Positions 1-13,804 are shown, numbered from the stretch's first letter. The stretch is DNA of 64,000 nucleotides from Pyrus communis (GCF_963583255.1 NC_084818.1:7044149-7108148); one strand, 5' to 3'. A program made the numbers and translations. Notes: generated by a model from the letters alone, not told the origin.

Positions 1-379
1 CAGGGTGCGACGGTGCCATTTCAAGGGGAGGAGAATGGTGGGTCGCTGGGTAGGAGGGGAAGAAGATGATGAACAGTCATCTTCTTCTTTTTTTTTTTTT
101 TTTTTTTTCTTTAAATATTTTTAATCCACATGGCAATATTTTATTATATTGTGAAACCTAATTATATGCCACATCAGCACATAATAGAATTTTTAACGGA
201 ATTGTGACAGAAGGAATACATTGATTTGCAATACCCAATTTCAGGGACTACATTGATCGATTTTCAATTTCAAGAACCATATTGATTGGGTGGGTCAATT
301 TCAGAGATCATTTGTGATAAAAACCTTATAATAAAATAACATTAACTCACTTTGACTTTGTTACCATTTAATAGCATAA

Positions 380-475
380 TTTATCCCTTACCCACCCCAG
401 CCTTGAACCCAAGACCTCCTAGACTACGCCCACCCCTTACCCACACCAACACCACTAGGCTAGCCCTAGTGGCTG
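380..475 (-). mobile_element. SINE-like tRNA-derived fragment
   Basis: Read on the minus strand, this stretch has a box A-like segment (TAGCCTAGTGGT) followed about 45 bases later by a box B-like segment (GGTTCAAGGC). This is the layout of tRNA-derived plant SINE heads. I could not find a target-site duplication or a clear 3' tail, so it is probably a truncated copy. The surrounding first 880 bases hold no gene that I can support. Confidence 0.35.
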
Positions 476-925
476 ATACTCTTACCTTATTTGATTAAAA
501 GCATTCACCGCATTAAAATTAAAATTCCATCAACACATTCACCTAATCCAAAACCTAGTAGCCCAGGTGGTTCCCGCCACCCGATGGCCTCCATACCAAA
601 CAGACCAGGATTTCTCTCCCCTCCCTTTCTTCCCTCTATTTCTATTTATATGGTTTCGATTAAATCACGTCAATATCTTATTTTAAAACTTTTATAAGGA
701 AAAAAAATGATAAGAAAGAAAATGTGAACGGAGTGAAGGGGGAGGAAATTACAAGGAGAGAGAATCATTCTCCATACTCAAAATACCCAAAACAAAGTAA
801 TAAAATTTAATAAAAAGTATTTATTTTATTATTTAATTAAAATTAAAAGAAAAATTCCAGAGAGCATTCCTCATCCAAAACAGAAAACAGACGGCTCCAC
901 GAGCTGAACCTTTTCAGCAGCAAGA

Positions 926-1644
926 TAATGGCGACAATGCCACTTCCCTGCAACTCCCCAACCCATTCCCACTCGTGTCCTCATCGAACAAACCCCACTC
1001 GTGCAAACCTTTCTTCTCCTTCACAACCCGAGCCACCGACCCGGAAACGCCGCCCCTGAGCCATCGCCCGAATCTGGTTCAGGCCCGGATGACTTCCCCA
1101 ACCTATTCCCACTTGTGTCCTCATCGACCAAACCCCACTCGCGCAAACCCTTCTTCTCCTTCGCAACCTAAGCCACCAACCCGGAAACGCCGCCCCCGAG
1201 CCATCGCCCGAATCTGGTTCAGGCCCGGATGACTTCGACAGCAAGCTGAGCCAGGTCCGACTCCGATACCGCAGCGGCACCGGAAAGAAAACGGGAGTAT
1301 GGAAGACCCGGAAGTCCAAAAGCGGTTCTGGATCCTCGTCCGCATCCAACTTGTACCTTCCACCGGTGCCGCTCAAGGAGCCGGTGTCTAGCGGGTTGAA
1401 GGTGGATTTCAGGTTCAGCCCGTACAGCGAGAGGTTAGACGAGCAAATTACAGTTCTGGGTCTAAGGGCGCTGTTGCTGGTAGAGTTGGCAGACGGGGAA
1501 GAGCGTGTTGAAGTATCATGGGTAGTCAGTTGTGCTGGTTCAGGTTTACTTTGTGCTAGTTCAGATCCGTACCTCGTCGATGCTTGCTTCTATCAATGTT
1601 TGCAGAACGGCTGGACCTGGACATCTGAGCTACAACTTGGATGA
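926..1644 (+). pseudogene. Broken light-harvesting-like (SEP/LIL-type) protein gene
   Basis: A start codon at 929 opens a Ser/Pro/Arg-rich, transit-peptide-like segment that soon hits a stop. In a shifted frame, 1182-1644 encodes an acidic linker, a basic stretch with RLRYRSGTGKK, the segment LYLPPVPLKEPV, and then FSPYSERLDEQITVLGL with LLLVELADGE. That layout recalls stress-enhanced or light-harvesting-like one/two-helix thylakoid proteins, where the helix normally carries an ER-NGR chlorophyll-binding motif. Here NGR is replaced by DEQ and the tail after the helix is unrelated. The N-terminal region is also duplicated in tandem. Frameshift, lost motif and abnormal tail point to a pseudogene. 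The family assignment rests on motif memory only; the alternative is an unrelated plastid protein. Confidence 0.35.
957..1236 (+). repeat. Tandem duplication, 140-bp unit, two copies
   Basis: Two head-to-tail copies (about 957-1096 and 1097-1236) begin with CCAACC(C/T)ATTCCCAC and end with GGCCCGGATGACTTC. They differ at only a few positions. The duplication covers the presumed transit-peptide region of the light-harvesting-like pseudogene and disrupts its frame. Confidence 0.8.
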
Positions 1645-1924
1645 TTCGACGGGAATGTAAGGCTCTTTGGCTTCTTGCTTCGTCATCTCTCCTTCTACGC
1701 TCCTCTTCCTCTTCCATCTTATTTTTGCCCACATGAAGATTGAACGTTTCTTCTGCTTGCTTAAACAATTATTTCTCTTGCTCATCGATTTCCCACAACG
1801 AAGAAGACATTGTAAGAAATAAGCAGAAACTATAAATAATGATAGAGATTTTGATTTTGGTGTGTGATTTCTTAAGATGGATGGTGGGTTATAAGGAGGA
1901 AAAAGAAAGGATTAGGTTGTAGAT

Positions 1925-2195
1925 AACACCATGTGGCATGTTGTCATTCGTTAAAAATTTGATCAAAATCTATCTTCAAAGATGACAAACATATTGTGAC
2001 AAGTGGCGCGACGTGATTGGTTAAAAATCTTATCGGAAATCTATCCTCAATGATTCTGAAAAGGTAACGACACGTGGCACGACAACATTAGATAAAAATC
2101 TTATTGAAATCTATCATAAAAAATTATCTTTTCGGATGATGACACGTGACGCAATGAGAACGATTAAAAATCTTATCCGAAATTACAAATAAAAT
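1925..2195. promoter_or_regulatory. Array of four ACGTG-type boxes paired with TTAAAAATCTTATC
   Basis: About four degenerate repeats of roughly 70 bases each hold an ACGTG-like core (ATGTGGC near 1931, AAGTGGCGCGACGTG near 2001, CACGTGGCAC near 2071, GACACGTGAC near 2141). Each is followed by a variant of TTAAAAATCTTATC. G-box plus I-box (GATAAG) pairs are known from light-responsive plant promoters. No intact gene starts immediately beside the array, so regulatory function is inference; it could be a relic of a promoter or simple tandem decay. Confidence 0.35.
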
Positions 2196-2984
2196 TATTT
2201 TGTATTATTTTATTGCTTATTGCTATGGCTATTCAGTTAGGGATGAAGATGCAAAAAGCAATTATTGTTCATCAAAAGTAGTTACGGTTCACTAGAGGGG
2301 ATTGAATAAGAAGTTGCCCTGAAGACCTTTGATATGCTGTAGTTGCTCTTACGTACGAGAACTTCAGTATGAGGAGAAGGTGAGTGTGGCCTCAGTGACA
2401 GTCTGCTCCGCCCAAGGAGTGAACATAAATTAAATTATATATGTGATTATTCTAGTATTAAATTCTAGTAAATTTTGATTTGTTTTTGTAATGCAAATTC
2501 AACCTTTGATTATAAGATTATACTTTTGAGTTACTCAAATGAGAGGAAAACGCTCGGCAGGGTAATCACTTTTTTCCGTTAATTATAGCACACATTTCAA
2601 CCATATAAACGTGGCTGAGTTTTCTCAAGATTTTTTTATGTACAACTCAAGGAATACGGAAAAAAAAAATTCACCATTCATCGAGTCATGTAAGCATTTT
2701 TTTATAATGAAAAGAGTAATGCTAGAGAAATAAAAAAATTAAACTAAATTAACAAATCACATAATTTGTCATCAATATAAAATAAAATCAATAGCACGGA
2801 TCCCTAAGTTTGTTCATCATCAATCCCTTTAGTATTTTTGTAAAAAAAATCCTTAAATATGAAAAAATAACAAAAATATCCTTAATTTTTGTCAAATCAT
2901 TTTAACCATTGTTTATTGCAAGCATTTTTGTTATTTTTTGAGTACTTATTTAAGAGAGTTTTCCCAAAAAGACCAAAATAATTA

Positions 2985-3140
2985 AGAGAGTTTTAAAGAA
3001 AAACCCGCGATATTATTCACTTTAACGAAAAACTACACTTTTACACTAAAAATTCAATCCTAGTACTATTCACTCTATCCTTTATTTTATCCTTATCGTT
3101 AAAACTCAAAGTTTTCAAATCATTTTCATTAGTTTTCCTA
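2985..3140 (+). mobile_element. MITE copy 1 (GTTTTAACGAAAAACTCC family)
   Basis: About 155 bases share order and sequence with 15,704-15,860 and, inverted, with 39,160-39,314. Shared blocks include TTCACTTTAACGAAAAACTAC, TACTATTCACT, ATCCTTATCGTTAAAACTC and TTTTCATTAGTTTTCCT. The two ends are partly complementary (GTTTTAA-GAAAAA versus TTTTTC-TTAAAAC), as in a MITE. No coding potential. Confidence 0.7.
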
Positions 3141-3498
3141 ATAATTAATGGCTAAAATACCAAAATAACATACTCAAAAGTACAGATTAATCTCAGAAAA
3201 TAATTTTTAAAAATTTCTTATTCTTTCTTCTCTTTGTGTATTTACCATATTCTATCGCCCAAAAAAGAAAGAATGGATATTACATGTTACCTAATTCGGA
3301 TTCTTTTTCATCAAATATTCCAATTACACAACACTAACCTATCTTTTCTTTTTCCTTTCTCTAATGTTACAGGGAACCCCGAATGCCCTACCACTCTGGG
3401 AAGTTGCCCGCTCGTTTCTTCTGCATTAGATTCTGAAGGCAGCATCTTCTTCCACCGCTCTCTGAGACTCAAAATAAAATTGGGTACTAACAAATTCG

Positions 3499-6400
3499 CT
3501 ATAAAGGTGTCCTTGTCAAAAAATCGTTAACGGCGAGAGTGGCATCGCCGTGGGACACCGCATCAGTCTCCGGCATGTAAAGACTTGAGGACGTAGGCTG
3601 CACATCAAACATAACCATTTCAAGCCACTGTATACATAGCAATTGCCACCAAGTAGACATCAAACAGCTAATGCGCCATTCAATCGAAAATAAATTTAGC
3701 ACAGGGGAATGTGTATATCCGTGTGAGCAAAATTTGTGTAATTAAAACCTACCTTTGTATCAAGCTGCATTTCTCCGTTGTTATCAACAGTGAGGCATGC
3801 ACCGTGTACTTTCAACCATTCAATGCATTCGTCCAATCCCTCTGAATCCTTCTCCTCGCTTTCCTCGTTTGTGGGTGTAATGGTGGTAAATCCCAGAATT
3901 TGAGCAACGTAAGGAACAGGTATCGTAGGCCGATATGATCTACAGATGCAGCTCACTGCCTTATACCGCATCTTTTCAACATAGAGATCTGCAGAAGGAA
4001 GAGTTATTATACAATAATCCTTTTTTATATTTTTTTATAATCCAAAATGTAAAAGATAATTTCATTTGAAAGAGATGCTCACCCATAAGGCAGGTGCTCA
4101 AGTTCGGAGCTGTCTTGTAGAGCCTGAAGAACATAACATAATTTCCTGAAGTCACAGCTGAACGAACCGCAAGAGCATGCTTAACAGCTCCATCTCTTTT
4201 CGCTTCAACTGACAAGCTACATTCAGCAACGTTGAACAATATATTCAGGGTCATCTTACATGGTTTGATAAACTGGAAGGGGGAAATATCACTTTTGCTC
4301 TGCATGCAATAATCGTACACTACAGTGCAACAAAGAGCCAAAATTGCAATAATGGTTTGATTCATATTTCATCAAATATGATCTCTTTTTTGGCGAAAGA
4401 GTAGTCATTACCATCAAAAATCAGGTGACCAATCATTAATTTCTTAAATTTCGATTCTGCACCAAACTTGTTATCTCACACAACCAGGCAATATAGGACA
4501 TGCACAAATTTATTTCTACTCCGTATTTGAAATATAGAATAACATTGTTGATAGTCAAGTAGAAGACAATAAAACATATCTTTGTAACTTTTTAGTGTCC
4601 CAATATCTGCCAAATGTGTAGTTCTAATTTTCTATAAACTAAAGTTCACTACCTATGGACCCGTTCATGACTCTTGAGTTTTTATGGAACTTTAATCAAC
4701 AAAAAAGAAGAGACCCGAATATATTACTAGTAAGAAGCCACAATATCCATACGAGAAAAGTCATCTTAACTTGAGAGTTACTGACCTTGCCATTGATGAT
4801 ACTAGATCTCTGTTATTATTTGAGTGAAGGATAACACAAAGTAAGTTGTATGCAGAGAACTCCATATGGCATCCCTCAATACCTTCAGCATAGAGAGATT
4901 TCAACTGTGACGCACACTGAAAACAACATGAAAGACTGTTATTCGACACCTGAACTTATGAGGAATAAATACCTTCAAATATTAAAAATTGCGCAACAAT
5001 ATTTGTTTCTTTTTCTTTCTGAAAAAAGGTGCATAAACTTTTAACTGCATCGGATAAATTCGTATCTCAAATAAAAAGTTATAAATAATTATCAGTTTTG
5101 AAGCCAAACTAATCAAATTTATTGATTCCCACAGATAATTACCACAACCTCCCTTGGCAAGGTAAAGTTCTTCTATTGTCATCTTATTTGTGTCATGCCG
5201 TAAAGTATTTACAAAATTGTTTTCAACCACACTAAGATCACCAACCTGATTATACTCGGGCAGGTCCCCCACTTCCACTGCTAAGCGAGCATGGGTTTCG
5301 TACACCTGGTCAGGAAATTAGGCAGAATGAATGACAAACTGATGTGAACATAACTCATACAAAGATTGGGGTCGGTAGTTGAAAATGAAAGATAATATTA
5401 CAGATAACATAATTTGAAAAAATAAAAAAACTGCAGCAAAAGTTTAATGTTGTATTAGGATGTAAAGAAGTAAATGCTAAAAATTATGGGTGATCAAAGT
5501 GACTCTAATTAGCCGAAAAGACCTGGTTAAGTTGATTTAAGTAGTCAACAGTCAGTTTTGAAAGATATGGTAGTCAGGCAGCAGAAAAAGGGTAAATAAA
5601 CTAGAGTCCATATGATAAAGGATTAATAAAGACCATATGATATCAAATATACCTTTACTGTTAGGTGATTGCGAATTCGTTGCACTGTCAAATCCTGACG
5701 AATGGACTTCAACTGATCACATTTATATAGGTAATTCTTTTGGGAATTTTGTACCATAAGCAGAGCTTTTTCAAGAACATCCTCTGGCCTTACCTGTCAG
5801 GTAGAACAGATTCTGTAGCAGATTAGTTACATCACACATCATCTTCACCAGTTCATTTGATTTATTTAACTAGAATGTTCATAGAAAAGAAAGATATGAG
5901 ATAGAGATTATTACAGTAGCAGGATCAGGAGCGGAAGTGAGGCGCAAATAACGTTTCTCAATCTCCTGGCAGGTCCCCTTAACAGTAAGAGAATCCCAGT
6001 CAATGTCCTCAACTGCCCTGCTGCCACCATCTTCAAAATTTTTGCTAAGCACCAAGGCAGTAGCCCTTCTGGCATACAAGTTTCCACCACCAGCTTTTTT
6101 TGGTTTGAAGTGATTATTTTGTGCCCAATGTCCTTGCACTCTTTCAAAACGCCTAGAGCGATTTTCACGTCTCTTTTTTTCCTCTGGTGAATCCTCAAGG
6201 CCCATTGCTCCAGTGTAATATGAGGTTAAACTTTGTTCCTCGTCACTATCACTAGATGCATCATTGTTCTCAGCAGTACTTAAAACATAAGAAAGGCGCT
6301 GCTTCTTAAATGGTTTCTGGGTTATCTTACTTCCATTTTTCTGCTCCTGTGGAGTAAACTTTCCATTACTTGTATTACCATCTTTGAATCCAGCACTCCC

Positions 6401-9400
6401 CATCCATGGCTGCATGTGTGAACACCACATTATATAAGGGTAAGCTAGAAATGTTTGACAGCTTTTATGCTTGAATCATGTATATTCCAGATAATGTAAG
6501 TAAAAATGAAATATGCATATCTACATAAAAAATATGTATTTAAGATTAAGACAATTGGGTTTCCTTCCCAAGAATAAATAAAAAGACTGGTTGACAAAAT
6601 AATTACCTTTCTTTGCTTATCATTGACATTCATCCAAGAAAATTTTAAACTGTCATTGTTGACAGATGCCGGTTTCTCAACTGACTTCTCCTCCGGTAGA
6701 GGTTCCCATCTACTCTTGGATCGTTTATTCGGACTTCTTTTGTACTTTGGCAATGACGAAACAAGGTTTGAAGACTGTAAACTGCTGCACAACCAGAGCA
6801 CTTAAAGGTCAATGGTCTATACATTGGAATCTAAAACCTTGCAACGAATGTTACTAAGGGTGATTCCAGAGAGACCATTTACTTAAACCATATTTTGTAG
6901 ACCACGTGAGCTGGAGCTTGATGGGTGGAGTCCCTTATTTACTGATTTAAAGATAGAATCAAACCATCAACCGCCACATCATATAATCTATCAAATGTGG
7001 TCTAAAAAGATGGTCTCCCTAGCGTTCTCATTAAACTAATCAACCCACATAGAGTAGGTTAGGAAATGTGACAAAATAACAAACCAAAACTGACTAATGG
7101 ATGATCACTTTTCATACAATGGTTACCAAAATATTCATGAATAAATGAGTTCAAGGTGCATAAATGCAATGTAAACATACAAGCCCACGGAGGGAGGATC
7201 TTTATTAATAGCATCTTCATTTGGCAGAGGGAAAAGAGGTTCAGTATCCCAGTCCTGTGTGTAAAGCGTACCATCAGCTGTTGCCTTGGTGATAATCTGA
7301 AACGAAAATTAAGTACTTTCACACCATATACATCCCATCTAAAAAATCACACACACAAGCAGCATCGAGGGAAAAAAAAATATTGCATGCTTCATGTCCA
7401 TGAAACTAACAAAAAGTTAAGCAGCTTAGCAGCAACCCAGAACGTGCATCTGCCTCAATTTGCAAACAAAAGTTCCAAGATATACAGATACTCCAAAAAA
7501 GGAAATGTTTCTTGAAACATTGCACTGAGAACTGAGAAGTATGGAGTTAATAAGGAGAAAAAATACATTATTGAGTGCTTCATGTCCATGAAACTGACAT
7601 AGAATTGAGCAGCAAGCCAGAAGTGCATCTGCCTCAATTTGCATACAAAAGTTTCTTGACATACAAACACTTGAAAGCAAAATGCTTCCATGAATCATAA
7701 ACATTGCACTCATTTGAACCATCAGATGAACATTTGTGGAAGATGCAATATGACATTTAATGGTAAACTGATGTTCATAGATAGGTAATAGTACTTCAGA
7801 TAAATATATTACGTGGCAGGTAAGTCATAGAACATGCAGGAGGTTTTGGGTCATGGAAAATCATTTCATTTCGCAAAAACCTCAAGACTCAACTCTTCAT
7901 AATAACGTATATAGTGGTTTTATTATCATCACAACATATTAGATAATAGTTACTAAGGGCGACTACAATTGATAAAAAATCCAAAAGTCATGCCAAAAAG
8001 GGGAGTTTGCAAGAGTCCATCAACATGTATGATTTCAAAGTTGGCAAAGAAAAACTTCTAACCAATTTGGCTTACCTCCTTCATGACAGACTGACATGCA
8101 GCCATTTGCCTATCATCTTTACAGCGAGCCAAAGACCTTTCGACATAACCACGCAGCGACTTGGGAAACATACCAGGCTGAAAATGAAAAAACATGCAGA
8201 AATAAATAAATTCATATTCATTAGCTACAGCATAGTTTACTGAGTCATGAACTACATTACCATTCTGTGCGTAATGTTATGACATACGAGGAGAGGATAA
8301 AGACATGCATAACACCCAAAACAATAAAAACACATTATAGGAAACCATGTTGGTAGGATGCTGCAGAAATCTCCAAACACACATTGATTGATCAATTTAA
8401 ACAATTAAGTATTCAAAACGAATTAAGGTGCTAAAAACATGCGGTGCACCTATCAACCACAATCAGAGTTGAGTACCTATAGCTTAATTATAACTGTTCG
8501 CTAGATTTTGCATCAGTTCTTGGACTTAAGAGAGGAATGACATTTTATTTCATTACTATCAATTTGTATCAAAACAATATCATAAGGCAAGCCCTGTGAA
8601 ATTTCAAATGGCTCTAGAGTTAATCATCCTTCATCTTAGAGGTGTAGGTTCATCTCATGTTATTTATATGTTTGGAATGAACTCTTCAATTGAAAGTTTC
8701 AGAGAAAACTCAGAAAAGAGAGTTCCTTTTTTCTACGAAGTTGCAGGAAAGAATCCCCCATTATTCTCCACTTATTATTCCAGATATCCTACTAGAAAAA
8801 CAAGTATACAAATAAATGTTGAAGTGACAAAATCTTCCTTTTTTATTCTAAATTTTAAGGCCAATTGCCTCACTTTTCCCTTTAAAAGAGCACGTTCATT
8901 CCAAAGCCAACTGCGTAATTAATTGCTTATTCATTGTAGGACTGTATGCTGCCCCATCGCTATCAACATTTTGTTTTCTTAAAAGTAGCAGAATGTCAGT
9001 ACATGCTTGCATTTAAAAAGGGTTGGTAAAAGGAAAGGCAATTTATGTTATGTTACAATTTAAGAACCATGTATAGTTAACATAGCAGAATAGCAAGCTC
9101 GCAACCTAAGAAGAGTATCTTAAGAGGTAACAAACTTCCACTCCTAACATATTTCTAGAATAAAAGATGAGAAGCAACGACCATCACATCTTTAGTATTT
9201 TAGTAGTCAGTCTGGAAAGAAATAACTGGGAATTGATACTTAAAAAAGCAACAGTCATCAAAGCAGAAGACATACCTTAAGTAGAGAATCAGCAGTGGCA
9301 CTGGATGTCACCTTGTCAACCGGCTTTGGCAGTGAAACACTGATATAAGCAGGTTTTTCTGCTGCAGTGGTTGTACAGCTATCCTTGTCAGTTTTTGGTA

Positions 9401-11717
9401 ACCCAAAGGTTGGATTTGAATTGATTCTAGGGTTTGTTGGAATCTGCAGTTTATCATCTCTTTGTGTACCTATAGGTGGAGCGGGTTTGGAGGGTGATTG
9501 GTAAGTATGAGATGGAACAGGTTGTAAGGGTGACTGATAAGTATGAAACACATGGGATGGAACAGGTTGGGACAGTGATTGATAAGTATGAGACACATGG
9601 GATGGAACAGGTTGTGAGGGTGATTGGTAAGTATGAGACGCATGGGATGGAACAGGTTGCAAGGGTGATTGGTAAGTATGAGAGGCATGGGGCACCTGCT
9701 GAGAAGCAGGATACTGCACGTTGGGTGCTTGAGAAAATGCAGTTTTCCGGTGATCCTGAAAGCTATCATAAGAAGCCTTTTCATCCAAAGGTTTTTGGAA
9801 GTGTGGTTCCATAGAACTATTGTGGTGAACTTGAGATTGAGAAGTTGGAGCCCCATGATTCCAGTAACCATCATGAGCACCAATAACTACAGCACCAGAC
9901 TGAGAAGCCAAAAAATAACGACAAGAATTTTACTAACCAAACATATTTCAACAGCATAGTAATGACTATAGAGATATTCAAATTTAACATCAGATCAATA
10001 TCATTAGATAAACCATCAACTGCAGTTGTCAGAAATATCATGGAACTCTATCTAATGGTTGGTTTAAAATGTAAAGATTAACAGTAAGCTAAAACAAAAC
10101 ATAAAACAAAAATAAAGGCTATATATGTGATGATGCACAAATCTGAAGTATAGCTACCATGTACACTAGCAATAATCTTTGATGACAATATCACTCATTA
10201 ATGACAGTTTCAATCATATGAATACTATGACTTGGATCATTAATAGGATCATTAATAGAATTCAACAATGCACCATATCAAGAAGAGCTGGCATATGAGG
10301 GCATGGAACTTTTTCAAAAACCCTCCGCGGAAGGAAATTCAAACCTGCACTGATGGCAATTCAGATGGACTGGGTTCTGGCCTCCAAGAAGGAGCATATG
10401 AAGGTAGTGGTGGTGGTGGTGGTAGCTGGCTGTCCGAGGTTTGATACCCGGTGGTAGCACCTGGAACCGGACATCCCACATTGGGTGTACTTGTAACAGA
10501 AATGTTCTCAGTACCGGGAGCACAGCTGACTTCTGTTTGACTGTAATAATCTGCCCATTGCTTGTAGTGCTGCTCATAATTTTGTGAAGTTGAAGTCGCA
10601 GTACTAGAACTATATGCAGCAGTGGTATCCGGGGTGTACTGTGAATATTGATGAGGCATATAATTTGCATAATTTCCGTCACTCAAAGAGGTAGTCTGAT
10701 TATTGTAGCTGCTACTTGGGTAACCTCCAGCTGTCTGATAATCAGCAGGATTGTAGTAAGTGCTTGAATAACTTGCAGACCCAGCATAAGACCCTGTATT
10801 CTGAAATGAGGAAAGAGGCTGATAAGGAGCACCTGTATTTTGATATGCTCCTACAGGCTGTGAGTAGGAAGTGTTGGATTGCTGCTGATAGTTGTTATAG
10901 TAACCTGGGTACCCTGCGCTTCCATAACCATATGTATCTGAAGAATGTTGGTATGAAGCATAACTATTGTAATCTTGTGGTGCATTTACTGTTCCCAAAC
11001 TCGATGTACTACTCCCAGGCGGCTGTGGTTGCTGATCGTATTGATAGGTTGAATGGGAATGAACCCCATTATCTGTCAAGCTATTGTCCGTCCTATGAAC
11101 GTTCCAGGACGAGGCTTCTGAACCAGTTGTTGAAAGAGGAGGATATGAAGGCGTCTGTCCTTGGTTTGCATTAATAATATACCGATTCTAAAACACAAAT
11201 AAATGCAAAATTGTATTAATCAGTATTGCCATTCAAAAAGCAATAATCAATTAGTATTAATATATATATATATGAAAAATTATACAGAGCCAACTAAAAA
11301 ATGGCTATCATAAAATTGGTAGACATGTCAAGTAAACTGAACGGAATATAACAAATGGAAAATCAGAGACAACAAGCTTAGCATCCACTATAGACGAGCA
11401 GTACAGGCCATTTGGTAAGATAATTTTTTGCCTAAGAGAACAACACCCAGATAATCCTTTGAGCTATACTAAGAAAACTAAGCTTTTTACAGCTAATCTA
11501 CCAAATGCGGGCGAGGCTATGCTTAGAGAGTACATATGAAAATAAATTTAAATCACATTCTATATGGCAACAAATCTGTTTGAAATCGAAAACTCCTACT
11601 GTCAATCAGAATTTAATACAAAAATCGTAACAGAGAAGCGGGCTTAGTAGTAATCACCTCAAGCGAATTCGGGTCCAGTGGAGCTATCGTCTCTGTATTA
11701 CCTCCTTGATTCATCAT
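3499..11717 (-). CDS. SAC3A: SAC3 family protein A (SAC3/GANP-domain mRNA-processing/export factor)
   Basis: Thirteen coding exons with GT/AG borders join in frame to 1072 codons: 11717-11658, 11187-10345, 9899-9276, 8177-8076, 7296-7181, 6784-6607, 6409-5915, 5793-5653, 5305-5246, 4916-4786, 4216-4083, 3988-3753, 3597-3499. The N-terminal half is low-complexity, rich in Tyr, Ser, Gln and Pro, with a proline run near residue 285. A basic stretch follows (RRENRSRRFERVQGHW). From about residue 785 comes the SAC3/GANP domain: KRYLRLTSAPDPATVRPEDV, HARLAVEVGDLPEYNQ, YAEGIEGCHMEFSAYNLL, TSGNYVMFFRLY and MRYKAV. Arabidopsis SAC3A is of similar size. SAC3-domain proteins act with THP1-like and PCI partners in TREX-2-type mRNA export or Thp3-type splicing complexes in the nucleus. 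The first of two adjacent ATGs at 11,717 is chosen as start; an upstream untranslated exon is likely because an acceptor lies just before it. Confidence 0.9.
9475..9705 (-). repeat. In-frame 45-48-bp coding repeats in SAC3A exon 3
   Basis: Four to five tandem copies encode a unit close to PVPSHASHTYQSPLQ, with Ser/Val/Phe variation at a few positions. The repeats keep the frame and lie in the disordered N-terminal half, so copy number may vary between alleles. Confidence 0.85.
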
Positions 11718-12290
11718 ATCTTTAGCATCCTGCTACAATAAAATCAAAACATAAATTAACCAAACAAACAAAATAGTCAAACATACCACAAAATCCACAG
11801 TAAAAATCCCAAAAATCTTCGATAACAAGAATCCAAAACCCTAATTGATTGCCAATTAGAATCGGTACCTTCAAACAAAACGCAGGCCATCAACCTCGAA
11901 ACGCAGTTTGACTTACAAGAAAGCTGATCAATGGAATCGGAGGGCGGAGAAAAAACCCAGAAAACAGATTGAGATCAACAACAAGAACAAACAAGAAGAA
12001 GCGAAAAAGAAAAAAAAAGAAAAAGAATTTGGACTGAAAAAACCTAATTATCAATACCCAATAGCACGAATGAAATTTATAAAAAGCAAGAAAAATTAAT
12101 AAAAATTATTAGGGGCAGATTGGCGAGAACAGCGATATAGATATGCGGAAGAAAGATGCAGAGAGAAAGGAGGAGGGAGGGAGGGAGGGCTTGAGGTTCA
12201 ACGACCGGGGGTCTAGGTTGGGTCCTGGGTCGTGTTTGCGGGTTTAGGAGGACTTGGTGTTTGGCGGTTGACCAAGACAACGTAAAAATA
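11718..12290 (-). other. 5' leader and promoter region of the SAC3A gene
   Basis: Upstream of the ATG, an acceptor (TGTAGCAG) lies just before the first coding exon. This suggests a leader intron and a 5' untranslated exon between about 11,870 and 12,200. On the minus strand that stretch is CT-rich (CCTCCCTCCCTCC near 12,172-12,190), a common feature of plant leaders. No strong TATA box is evident. Transcript ends are not determinable from sequence alone. Confidence 0.45.
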
Positions 12291-13804
12291 ATAGGTTTTG
12301 GGTTAACATGATTCGGATTTTTATCAAATTATACGTTAGGAACTTGTTGAGATAACGAGTATACACGTAAACGATACGAATACGACTTATTTGTCATTTA
12401 GATATTAAGCATAACAATTTCTTACATGACTCATTAACCTGATACGAAACGATATGACTCGTTAACTAGTCGAGTAGCTACAGAGTCACTTGTTAATAAT
12501 TTATTACGATAACATTTTTATATATTAAAATAACGGATATGACACGAACACGAAATGAACACAACCGTTTGCCGAGTCTAATTTTCCACCATTGTGACAA
12601 ATAAATAAATTGGGGTTTTCTATTCGCACCTGAGTAACGATTAGATCTTAAATACATGGATCTAATGAAATTCGTAATAGTTAATCTTACTCAAAATTTG
12701 TATGACTCAATGTTAGGTACTATTGAAGTTGGATCCCAAATTTTATTTACAAATTTGATGTCAGGTTTACCCTCTTAAGCTCAACAATTTTTCTTTTTTT
12801 AACAAACCATAACGCTAGTAGGTTAAATAGTTAGTTATCAGGGAAAAAATGAATTAGTGGAGATCAAACCCGTATCTTGGTATATAGACATGATTATTTT
12901 CCACTATTATGATAAAGCATCATCTGCCAACAATTATTTCTTTTATTTAAGCAATATTTTAAGGTAAGTCAAATTCAAATTATGATGAAGAACATTTGGA
13001 AGTATCAAAAGAAAAAGAAAGCAAATTCAAACGTCAATGTGACGCCAATTTAATTATGCACGTGTCTTACTCAATTCAAAATATAATATGAAAAAAATTT
13101 GTTGACGCCTCCTCCCCTGATCCCTTGCGGCTCTCCGATTCTCCCTCGCATTTTTATTGGCAACAAGAGAGGTTAGTGATCTTACCGGTCTCGCCTGTTG
13201 GTGTTAGGGAAAAAGGAGATTTCATTACTTGGTCGCTAGTGGTGGAGGGAGAGGGTGTGCTTGTTGGAATATGATTTATAATGACATGGTTTTTTTTCAC
13301 AATGAGTGTAATCATGTATGTGTGAAGGATTGAAACTACACCGTAACATTGGTGTACTAATACGAAGAAGTCTATATTGAAAGAATATGTATGATATAAC
13401 TGAACAGTTTTATTCTGAATGAGAAATTATAACTTCTCTTGAACATGCATGATTAAGATTGATCATGCTAGTATTCAGTTTTTCCTCAAGGCTTTATGAG
13501 GATGAGAGTGAGAATTTTTCATATTTTCACTCGACTTATATCCATTTGTCATGAACATTTTTTCACTAATAGGCGTGTGGGAATAATAGTACCCAAAGAA
13601 TTTTTTTTAATTACAATAGGGATAGGGTTGCCCTTATTAATAACCGTTATTAACTTTGTTTCGTTAAGTAAACATGGATCATAAAATATTGTAAAAGGAT
13701 TTAAAATAGTCCGCATAAGCATAACAAAGATATGTGAGAAAGGTTTACGAATTTCTTCTACATGTCTTTGTAATGGTTATATGGTGCATTTAATTTTTTT
13801 GATC
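12291..13804. other. Intergenic, nothing recognised
   Basis: A/T-rich sequence with no ORF resembling a known protein, no tRNA-like fold and no repeat structure that I could delimit. The short open frame at 13,496-13,684 has no recognisable domain. Confidence 0.5.
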
